A stretch of 64,000 nucleotides of DNA from Ryuthela nishihirai (taxonomy: Eukaryota > Arthropoda > Arachnida > Araneae > Heptathelidae). This document shows positions 1 through 11,100 of this stretch, piece after piece (the first letter of the stretch is position 1; each line of letters begins with the position of its first letter). The stretch is from positions 23,869,283 to 23,933,282 of the forward strand of contig JAWZYU010000017.1 in the NCBI GenBank assembly GCA_038380435.1, written 5' to 3'. The notes beneath the pieces are model-generated. The model saw only the letters and a program-made list of their open reading frames with translations, did not search any database and had not been told where the DNA came from. Made by a program: the position numbers and the translations under genes.

Positions 1-1414
1 TTTAAGTAATGTTAATCTTTTACCTTTTTTTTTTAATAATGAAGGTGACATTGCTGCCACAAATAACATTCAACTTACAGAAATGTTTTATCATGGCAAA
101 AGTGTTATATTATGGTAAAGTCCTTTGGAAGTGGTCCACATCCAAAGTCCTGCAGAACTTTGGAAGTGGTTCATATTACAGAAGTTTGGTGATATTCCAC
201 ATTTATAATCACTGGTTCACTCACAGACTTGCAGCTGATGTTACAGTATGCCAGTTGATGAAAGCAGACTACTTGCTGTTTCACAGAGGTATTGCTGAAG
301 ATGACAGTGGCAACATGTAGTAGCACTCAGATGACATGTTGTAATAGTATGCTGCATTGGCTCTTTGGTGAAGGCCATGTCATTCTCTAAAGAGGCTTAA
401 GGCTATTATTGCCATTATTGTGGAACATCCAGCAAAACTACATTAAAACTTTAAAGAAAAGTTTAAAAATAAATTTGTGTAAAATTATTAATAATTTGTG
501 TGTAAAAAAAAAAAAAAAACGTGGTTGCCATTTTTAAAAATAGCTACCACAACTACAACAGCTAGTCACAAATAATGAGACTACTTATACTAAATATTTG
601 AAGATTTGTGAGGTTTAGGCACTGTTTGATTTCAAAGTAATTCCTTTCACATACCAAAAATTTTTTGCATCACTCCAGACACTTCTCAAACACATGAAAC
701 AACTTGAATAGGGTAGACAATTTGTAGCTAATGTTTAAGTATTGGAAATTACCAAAAATTACATGGGGTGAGATATGTACTGTAGTGTGGGTATCTACTG
801 ACTGGTTTTCTAAGCTTCATGCACATCTCTGTCTGAAAGTGAATGAAATATTTGCTATGCCACTGCAAATCAGGCTTCTTATGAAAATTCGAACAAATGC
901 ACACACTGTGGAAAACAGTTATCTCTGCACTAGTAGCTAAAACAAATTTGAGGAAGCAATATAATGCCCTTGCCATCTTGATCAAGGCCATTGAAGATAT
1001 CAGTGTTTGATAATCTCATTACTTTTCAAACTCCCCTTGCATATTAACAGTTTATATAGGGGGTGTTTATGCTATGCAATCCACTAATATGCATGTATCT
1101 TGGCAAAATATTCATGGAAACAAAATCAGATTTCTACAAACATGCATTCATATTGCTTACATTATTACAACAAATGTTGGAATTGGGCACCTGCATTATT
1201 TTGGCAGAGTCGACTCTATGGAACATGTTTTTGGATGTTCTATATAGAATGTTCATATTGGCTGCTGCCACTTCATGCTGAACATTATTTTCCTTCATGT
1301 TTTTTGACATTCTTTAAATGATTTTGTCTGCCAATATGTTTTTAGTGAAAACACAAGTTCCTTTAAAAAAAAATAATAATAAAAGATGGACAAAAGACAG
1401 ATAACCTAGAAGTT
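1..1414. other. Non-coding stretch, probably an ISY1 intron
   Basis: No exon, repeat family or RNA gene recognised. It is AT-rich with a 16-nt A run at 504-519. Short open frames here have no recognisable motif. It lies upstream of an ISY1 internal exon, so it is probably intron. Confidence 0.5.
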
Positions 1415-1525
1415 GTGTTAGGCTTGTCCTGGTTTCTCATACAACATACAAGCTCTTATACAAGGACATGCCCTGCTGGTCTTACTGGTTGGGTATGCTA
1501 ACCACTAGACCAGGTAGGTATTAAG
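1415..1525 (-). repeat. tRNA-derived SINE, family 4 (degraded)
   Basis: Read on the minus strand it starts with a tRNA-like A box (GGTCTAGTGGTTAGCAT) and ends with a tail resembling GTATGAGAAACCAGGACAAGCC. The same tail occurs on the plus strand near 4460 and near 30950, which defines a small repeat family. No clear target-site duplication was seen. Confidence 0.45.
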
Positions 1526-2120
1526 AGCTCATAATCATAATGTATGGAAAACCAGTTCACATTGAACAAGACACAGAACTAAAATGATACCTTTGCAAAG
1601 AGTAGAATGTACAAGAAGCACTATGGTGGCACCACTTGCATAAATGGTCGCGCATTGTTTCGTGTGAATGGAAATGTGTTGTGTTAAGATTTCATTTGTT
1701 TCCAAGTGTATTTTGTGGAGATACATATTGATGGGTTGTGTAGTGGAAAAACACCTTGCATGTTAAATGATGACATAACACAGTAACTAAAAATTTAGAT
1801 ATATTGCAGATTTTTAGCTGCATTTTTTTGAAATTTCTTTTCATTTTATCCATAACTAATGTACTTTTGCAGTGGTATAACTCAGGTAGAGTGTTTGAGG
1901 GTTTAAACCCTTTCATGTGAAAATCTTATTGAAAAAAAAATCATTAATTCATAGTTTGCAATGACAAAAATATTAAAACCCTTTTTCAGTTAGCCCCCCC
2001 CCTTCCCTGAAAAAATGCTGATTATATCACTACTTTTATGTCAATCATAGAGTAGAAATGCATTATTAATTAAAGTTGTGTTTTATTAAAAGCAAAGCAA
2101 ATTCTGTAATTTTTCTTTAG
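1526..2120. other. ISY1 intron sequence
   Basis: No repeat recognised. It ends in a pyrimidine-rich TTTTTCTTTAG splice acceptor directly before the ISY1 exon at 2121. Confidence 0.5.
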
Positions 2121-2176
2121 GTACTTTGGAGCAGCAAAAGACTTGCCTGGTGTCAGAGAGTTATTTGAACAAGAAC
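2121..2176 (+). CDS. ISY1: ISY1 exon (FGAAKDLPGVRELFEQE)
   Basis: A 56-nt internal exon, preceded by TTTCTTTAG and followed by the donor GTAAGT. It begins with the third base of a codon and ends with the first base of a proline codon. That codon is completed by the CT opening the exon at 3450. Confidence 0.92.
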
Positions 2177-5100
2177 GTAAGTAGTAGAATACTTGTAAAG
2201 TTAATTGTACTCTTTAGGGCAAGGAACTTTCAGTATAAGAAACAAATATTAACTGAACATGTTTATTTAAATAGTTTAAAACTTGGAGTTATTTGGAGAG
2301 TCTGTGGTAACAAAATATTACGAGCTATCTCTCAATAAAAAATCAGTATTAATTATAGTCTTTTATACTAAATATAAGGCTAAAGTTACTATATTGTAAG
2401 GAAGTGTAAGAACGTCACATGAATGGATAAAATCATAATAGTTATAAATAATTTGTTATTAATTTTGAGAAAAAATTGATGCAAAGTTTTAGCTATGCAT
2501 TACTCAAATAGATATTTCACATATACCATAAACTGCTAAAGAGCAAAAATTACAGATAGTCATTTGGATATTTTTGTCATTTAGAGGTATTCATCTTTTA
2601 TAGTATCATGCATTTAACTCATATTTTGGCAAAATGGTATGGTTTTGGTTCATTCACATGTGCATAACTGCAAGGTGAAGTCAAAAACTGTGATATCTTG
2701 AATGGCTCTTTGAGCATAACTGCCTATTTAGTTGTGCTAAGAGATGTGCATCATTATTTGTGTATCTTCAAGCATTGATGTGCTTCTTACTGTTACTATA
2801 TTCACATGCAATTGACACACATTTTGGCACAATATTTACTATTCACAGTTGGGCTATTGGGATTGCACAGAAAATGCTGATATGGTTTCTAAAAATTGTA
2901 TTTACTGCTATAAGTACAGTCTCTGAGATGAAATTTGCTACTATGAAGTGCCATATTATTTTGTCGCAGTTAATTCATAATCTCTGGTTCCATTCCATTT
3001 CTTCTAGTCATCACTCTTTTTCATTTTTGGTCTTCCTCTACATGTTTTTCTCTCTACCAGGATAATTAAATGTTTCTTTGCTTATAGACCTTCTCATTAT
3101 ATAGCAGCTTATGTTCAAATTCATGTTGCAACTTTTATTATTAGTCTATAATTTCTTTTTCTCATATCTCCTCCTGAGCAGTAATTCCCCTCTTCCCATT
3201 CACATATTTTCATTAGTGACATAATGAAAGTGTTCTAAGATAACTAATAATTTTGAAAAGTTACTATTATGGATGTTAGACTAATGGCCAAAAACATACA
3301 AAGTAAAATTGCATTTAATATTTTTTCAGGATTACAGTTAAATTTCCAGGAATAGTGAAATTAAATACATAAGAACAATTACATTGTTGTATTATTTGTA
3401 ATTTAAATATTAATGTGATATCTATTAGACTTCATTGTTTTTTATGCAGCTCCTCCTCCACCAAGAAAAGCCAGAGCTGAATTAATGAAAGATATTGATG
3501 CAGATTATTATGGATATCGTGATGATGATGATGGCATTCTAGTGCCATTAGAAAAAGACGAAGAGATTAAAGCTGTCGAGGAAGGAGTAAAGAAATGGAA
3601 GATACGGAAGGAAGCTTCTCTAACAGGAGATGTATCTCTTTCTGAAAAAGAAGAAGCCGATATTTATAATGTAGAAGAGGATGCACTAGTGAGTAAATTT
3701 TTGAATTTGTATATTAAAAGTTGTATTCACAATATTTATTGAGCATGTTTGTGATATATTCTTTTGAAAGCTATCTGGGTAACAGCTCACAAACCTTTCT
3801 AATCACGACTTTCTTTCCATGGATGGATTTGTTGCACACTCTTCATTGCTGCATTCATCCTTATTATGTGTTTGTTTTTTAACATCAATAATTATCACTG
3901 AATTTGTTTGAATATTAATATGAATTAATATTATTGTGGTTCCAAATTATTGAAAACAGATTTTCCTGTACTTCAAATAGTATGTTTCTATTTTTAAATT
4001 CATCATTCAAATAATCTCTCTGATTCAACATTTTGAGAACCTGTGGCAATGGCAATAAAGTTATGTGATGAATTATTATATGTATTAGTATCAAAATGTT
4101 TCACTAAAAATATTAGCATATATAAAACTATCAGAACTTTGCAACCCCATTCATGCTGCTTGTGACCCACAGTTTGAGAACCCTTGATCTATGGTATAGG
4201 TTGTATTTTTCATAATTATTGATTATTATTTGATTTAATTGTGATTTATATTTTGTTGTGATTTCAATAATTACTGATTCTCTACTTGGTACACTGCTGA
4301 GCTCACCTCCCTCACTGATTTCCTCTATGGCATATTATACTAACAGGCTCCTTGTAAAATCTCTGTGGCAAACAGATGCTTGAAGGATAATTTGTTTTAT
4401 TACCTGGTATAGTCATTATTCCTGAAGACTAAGCCAGGGAATGTGTCTTTGTGTGTTTGCATTGTATGAGGAACCAGGAGAAGCCAGATAAATCTTGATT
4501 ACTTCTACCCTTTTTGTTGGGGTGCCCTTGCTTTAAAAAAAATTGTTATTTTGGAGTAATCTACCAAGGCACTTTGTTATTGTGAATGATGTTGATTTTG
4601 TCACTAGGAGAAAAGTATTGAATTATTTAAATAATATATATATATACTTTTCTATATTGTAATACTTTTAATCTATCTGTTATCTGATAAATTGAGATAG
4701 CATTTGAGTTGCAGACTGAAAGTATTTTAAAAATAACTTTTATTTCATTTTTACATAGGGAAGAATTATGAGTTGCTCCATAAAGTGTGATACTAAGTCA
4801 TCAAATGGATTTACATATTGATTTAAGCTCACCAGTTAAAAAATTAGTCACCTCTGTAATTTCTCACCTAATACAATGTAATGCCTCCCTTCACATGAAT
4901 TATTGCAGCAATCCTGTTAGGTGTGGACTCCATCAGTCATTGAACTAAAACTCCATCAGTCATTGAACTAAAAATAACTATTTTGATGTGATGGATCACA
5001 CGTGGCAACAAACCGAGGGAGTCCCAATGGGATCGCTGCTTTCGGGACTAATTGCGGATGTCGTCATGCGCCATGTCAAACAAACAGCATTGGCACAGTG

Positions 5101-8100
5101 TGATCTATTACCTTCTTTATATCTGCGATACGTTGATGACATTTTGATTTTTTGGCCCCACCCACTTGAAAATTTTAAACAGTTAGTTGAGGTATTCAAT
5201 TCCATAATGCCCTCAATAAAGTTTACCCATGAGCAAGAAGTGAATAGACAATTACCGTTTTTTGGATATTATGATAACAAGAAAAGCAACGTACTGCAAA
5301 ACAACAGTGTATAGGAAAAAAAACCATATACCGAATTACATTCCTTTTAAATCAGCACATCTGATGAGTTATAAAAAAGCTTCGATTCTTCCACATTATA
5401 TTAGGGTGCATAGATATTGTCCGGAGCAAAAGACATTTGAACAAGAAATTGAATACATCACACAAACAGCCGGGGAAGTGGGGTACCCAAAGAATTATTA
5501 GATAAATGGCATAAAAATGCAAAATTTATAGTAATTAATGAAACCCAAATAGGAAGAGTACAACACAACAAACAGTGAAATATACACATAGCTTCCCTTA
5601 TATTAAACATGTAACGGATACGATGCAAAACATTTGAAGTAATTATGATCTTACATTACCGGTTAAAACAACAACAATTAAAAATTTAGTAATTAATGAC
5701 AGAGATAGGAAATTTCCTACAGGTGGGGGGGGGGGGATATATCAAGTTAACATCCCGGATCCAGAGGGAAAATTAAAAGGAAAAAACAAGTATATAGGGA
5801 AGACATACAGACAATATGAAGTAAGAATGAATGAACATAAAACAGATATTCAAAAAGAACAACTTAATACAGCTTTGGCACAGACGATAATAGAAAATAA
5901 CATTAAAATGGGAAAAATTAACTACAAAGCATTAGCTGCCCCACAAAATAAGTTTCAATTAGCGTATGCAGAAAAATTATACAGTCATAGTTATAGTAAC
6001 ACAATTTGTAATAATGACATCACCCCGATACCATCTGCATGGAACCTTCTGTTACAGCAGAGGAAAAGTGCAGATACGCTTGCGCATAAGGACGTAAATG
6101 ATGATGCAGTGGAAGACACGCATAAAAAGTAACATATCACAGTAAGGATCAGAGCCTGAGGAAGCCGCCACATGGGAGGCGTGCGAAACGCGTTGCTCTG
6201 TATGAGAAGGGGAAGTGAAAGTATAACTCCTAGTTGTGGAGTTGAAGTAGGCCAAATACGTTAGTGTTGTAATCATTTTTAAAGTTTTAATGGCCGTTGT
6301 AGGAAGTTGTAAGTCTGCTTATAATAGTGCCATGGTGACCAGTGCAGGGCAGTGAGTACGGAAAACAGAGAAAAATGTGATACCAGCATGTACAGCAGTT
6401 TAATGTTAATCCACTACAAAGAGAACAGATAATAGCAAAATGATTGTATCATTATTACGACGGACATTAACAACTCATGTCCGATCAATCCCATGTTAAG
6501 AGATAGTGGAAATCTGCTATATGAATATTTATCGTCACCAGTTTTGAAATAACAGGACTGATAATATAAATTAAGATAACTTAATTTGACCAAGACATAG
6601 AATTGTCATGGTCAGATTAAGGTATACAACAAATGTGGTATACAACAAATAAGGTATACAACAATGCGGTGTACTGGTATATAGTGGCAGAATTAGACAT
6701 CGAGACTTATTGTACAGTATTTATTCGTTTTATTAAAAGACAAATAGATTTGATCCTGTGCTCCCTGCAGTTGTCATCCTGGAACACCAGTGTGTCTATG
6801 TTGTGTTTGTCCTTCAACATGGATCACAAAAGGCAACACCTAGTTGTTGAGAATCTGTATATTGGCTTCCTGATTTAAATGAGTTGATATCTCAACTAAT
6901 AGGCTTGCCACGGTATGCAAAGCATTCCCAAAATATCACAGGACCACCTCCAGCTTGAATAACACCTTGAACAGAGTCCAGATGGAAGGCTTCTTTACTC
7001 CCGCGTTGCACTTTCTGCCTTGCATCGTTGGAGTACAGAGACGCAACTCATCTAACCGAATAATGGTTTTCCACTCCTCTGCAATCCAGTGTCTTATTGT
7101 GCCTAGCTCATTGCAACTGGTTTGCTTTATGTGTTACTGTTAGCATGGGTCTCTTCCTAGGTACTCTGCTCCAAACACCTGTGGAATGCAGTTCCCTTCA
7201 TAATATTCTTTCTGAAATAGTCTGATATGGTCCTATATTGAATTGTCTATAGCAATTCCTGCCTGGTTTGAAATTGGTTTGCAGTCACTAGATGTTATAT
7301 TTGTCAGTAGTACCTGTCTGGGGGGGGGGGGGGGGGGCTCAATCGTTAGCGCGTCAGGCTCGTAATCTGTAGTTCCCAGGTTCGAGTCCCAGCTGGGTCA
7401 GCGTTGAGATTTATCTCTGCAAAATTCCCCACCCTGCCCACGGTCAGTAGGGGACACCGATGGGCTTGGAAAGGCCGCCATCTGTCGGATGGGACGTTAA
7501 GCCGTGGCCCCGTGTGCGGGAGAGCCATACCCTGTGCACGTTAAAGAACATGCTGGATGGCCTTGACGGGAGGCTACCATCTGTCTCCCAACAGCTGTTC
7601 CAGTGGGTCCCCTCCCCCAACCTTCTCTGAGCCTTCGGGGTCCATGTGACCTGGCCATTTAGCCCATGGTGTGCAAAAAAATGCCGCTCAGAGGTAAAAC
7701 AACCCAACCTGTCTGAGCACTGACTTGTAGCTGCAGTAATGTCTACAATTAGTGGCAAATTGGATGTATACCACTTTGCCCATATCTTATATATATCTTT
7801 TTTCAACCCATGATTCACAGCAGGAACAATGTGTAACTGCCACTCCACTGGGACTAATGATACTACAGAGCACATGGAAGATCACATGCCTCTATAAAGT
7901 GCTGCATTACTATAGGCATGACATCTACCAGTGTATCAAATTGATGCTACTATGTACAGTGGGGTTGACTAATTTTTGTATGATCTGCTTATATACCTTG
8001 ATCTTAGTGTGTGTTGGCAATAAATATTGCAGTTTATTAATTTTAGCTGAAAGTGTTGCACTCAAGGGTTTGATTCATTAATAAACTCTTTCCATCAAAA

Positions 8101-11100
8101 ATTTTCCTTTGTAATCATGCTTCAGCCATCCCGTGGCCGAGTGGTTAGCACGCTTGGCTACTGATCTAAGGGACCTGGGTTCGAGCCCCGGATTAGGCAT
8201 GGATGTGTGTGTGTCGTTTTTCTGCTGAGGTCCTGCCATCCTCTCAGATCTCCTACTCTGGCATATAAACTGACAGGCTCCTGTCAGACCTCTGTGGCAA
8301 GCAGCTGCTTGAGGGGGTATTTATTTATTTATTTTAATCATGCTTCACACTGAAATAAAATTTTGCAATTTGAAAATAAAATTTTTTCTCAAGCAGCTAC
8401 TTGCTACAGAAGTCTGACAGGAACCTATGAATATTGTCAACGTAATGTGCTACAGAGAACATCTGTGAGAAAGGTGAGAACTCATCAAGATGGCAAGCCA
8501 AGAAAAGAAACATTTGTGCTTTATCTGGGGCTTGAACCCAAAGCCTCTTTCATCTGCAGTCAAGCATGTTAACCACTGCTAATTAATCTTAATTCTTATT
8601 TATATGACTATAACTCAAATGAAAAATATCAAATCTAGACTGAAGCTTAAAATAATGTTACTAGATTCTAGCATAATAATTTTTTTCTCAAATTGTTGCA
8701 TATCACATCACTTGTTAGAGTCTAAAGGTGATGTAACACTACAACCATAGACAGATTATCAAAAGCACAGTGGCATAGTACAAAACAAATTTAACTTTTT
8801 TTAATATGCAGCCTAAGATTGAAGCTTTGCAGTGGTTCCCCATCATGTCCTGTGGTGTGATTCTTTTTAGCAGATTTTTCTTATTAAGTATCCACTAATA
8901 ATTTCCACTCTGTAAAGTGATTCAAATATTTAGAGGAAAAATTGTCTTGAGCCAGGTGGGATATGAACCCACGACCTCCTGATAACATGTCAGGTGCTCT
9001 GGACCACTGAGCTACCGGCTGGCGATCAAGATCTCCTCTAACTGATGTAATGAACATTCTCAACCTACTTTCCTAATATGTAGGGAGTGTTCAGGCAATC
9101 CCACCTCAAGCTGCTTTTTTAATGCCTTTCTTAGATGGAATGCATGTCTTACGAGTATGCAATCTACAAATAATTATTATTAAACTCAACTCATTAGCTG
9201 TAGCTCAGTGGTCCAGAACATCTGACATGTCAGAACATCTGACATCAGAAGGTCGTGGGTTTTTTTCCTCTAAATATTTGAATCAATTTAGAGTGGAAAT
9301 TATTAGTGGATACTTAATGAATTGATTTTAATAATAATTATTTGTAGATTTTTATTATTTTTGATTTCACAATAATTAATTATCAGTTTTTTTCTCCCTG
9401 AAAACATTTTCATTTTAAACATTTCAGAGTGGGGAAGACGAGTCTATATCTGAAGCAGATGTAGAAGAGACAGGCCGACCACGATTTATAGCCCATGTTC
9501 CTGTGCCTACTCAAAAAGAAGTAAGCAATGAAATTAAGTTTATTATTGTATCCTCTTAGTTACTATTGCAGGTCAGATTTATTTATTTTGCAGTTTCAGA
9601 TTAGAAAAATCTGAAACTACAAAATAAATAAATATTAGTGGATACTTAGTTACAACTTTGTGACAAGCATGTAATGCTCTAGAGTAAAATTCTATACTTA
9701 TAGGTCAGTAAACTGTCACATATCAATTGTATGTCACGCTAAAGTATAGAATTTCAATTAACCAACCTCTTAATAAAGTGGCTAATGTATACATAACATG
9801 CAAACTGTCAGACTGTTTAGCAACTTGACTAATAAGATAAGTTGATAAGACACTTTTGCACTGATATATAAAATGGTAAAGAGTTGTTGCATTAAAGTGT
9901 GTGTATTAAAAATCACATCTATGGTGTGTTTTAATTTTCTTCAGGAAAAGTGTGTGCTTGAATTGTGTTTTATTTGTTTCAGAGTGTAACATCTTTATGT
10001 ATGATATGCATAAGAACATTAAAAGTTTTAAGATTCTACAGAAAAATAATAACTTTTCAGCATGTCTAACTGTGACTTTTAATTCAACAACTCTTTGCCA
10101 TTTTATAGATCAATGCAAAAGTGTCTTTTCAACTTATTTTGATAGCATCACTGAGTTATTGTTGCATGTTTTCTTTAGCATATCTTGACTAATTGAAAAG
10201 AGGCAACAGAATAATCTACGTTTAAGATAATGCAAGATCATGCCATTGATATTCTATGACATAACAAATTTATTATATACACATAATAATAATCAAAGAG
10301 ATGGGTTTGTGCCTGGACAGACAGATGCCATAAATTAAATTTCAAAATTTGCTTGTTTAAAAAAAAGGATTATGATTTCAACCTTTTAATAAATTTTTAG
10401 TAATTAAAATTAATAAGAATTATTCAGTTTTTGATTTTTTTGTTAATTTATTTTATTTATTTTATTATATTCTCAAATAAATTTAATTAGTATTTACTAT
10501 GCTACTCAAGAATTTTAAGTTTCTGTGAATTATTCTTTTATTTTATCATTTTACCATCCTTAACATTTTTTTTATTGTTTTAGTTTTTTCTAAGCAGTTT
10601 AGATATCATATAACATATTTGATAATAACCAATAATAAAATAAGTTTCTCATGCATGAGAACTTTTCGTCTGGTGTACATTAATTAATCCTGTTTAAGGT
10701 TAACCAATCCCTTGTGATGATGCACAGAACTGGCCAGACATAGCACCTCAAGTCTGACCCTGCCTTCTTGTGGTGCAGACTGTTAGTACTTTTCAAAAGA
10801 GTGTGGAGGGGAATGGAAGAGGAGGGCTGGCAGATCAGTGTTGCCTTCTGATCTGGACTACTATGGCTACTTTTTTTTCCTACCCTGTTGAGAATTGGCC
10901 AGATATTTAAAAATAATCTTAAATTTCTCTTTTCAGGGTTGGAAGATAAGAAGCATCTCCAAGGTGTAGGTTTGCTTCACAGCAGACACATTAGTGATGC
11001 TCTTCTAGGATATGAGTTCATTAATGACAAAGGGTCCTAGTGTTCACCATATACACCAACCAGAATAGAGTAATTGCAATTAGCTTGATTATGGATCCTG

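Larger units (their letters stand above)
4980..6310 (+). mobile_element. Penelope-like retroelement, 5'-truncated
   Basis: It holds the end of a reverse transcriptase, a linker and a GIY-YIG endonuclease in the order typical of Penelope-like elements. The RT fingers and most of the palm are absent. At least one frameshift (near 5270) and further breaks (5500-5730) make it inactive. A structured 3' region follows at 6156-6190. Confidence 0.88.
3689..9427. other. ISY1 intron loaded with transposon relics
   Basis: A 5.7-kb intron that holds, in order: a hAT end fragment, SINE fragments, a Tc1-type end, a Penelope-like element, a Tc1 relic, a SINE-2 copy, SINE-1 copies and an inverted pair of SINE-3 copies. 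Residual stretches such as 3740-4010 and 8590-8880 show nothing recognisable. Confidence 0.75.

Noticed and set aside
9..320. 103-codon open frame at the left edge
   Set aside because: No recognisable motif, low-complexity composition, and it lies upstream of an ISY1 exon in apparent intron.
2760..3065. 101-codon frame inside an ISY1 intron
   Set aside because: Hydrophobic but without family motif; it fits chance in AT-rich intron.
7444..7875. 143-codon minus-strand frame
   Set aside because: It lies across the SINE-2 copy at 7321-7706. The same translation recurs at 21006-21269 only because that is another SINE-2.
8125..8200. Possible functional tRNA gene at the SINE-1 head
   Set aside because: It carries A and B boxes but is continuous with the SINE body and flanked by a 13-bp target duplication; several copies exist.
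8948..9023. Possible functional tRNA gene on the minus strand
   Set aside because: A near-cloverleaf can be drawn, but the anticodon loop lacks T33, the acceptor stem is imperfect, and a second rearranged copy with the same tail nearby shows it is a SINE head.
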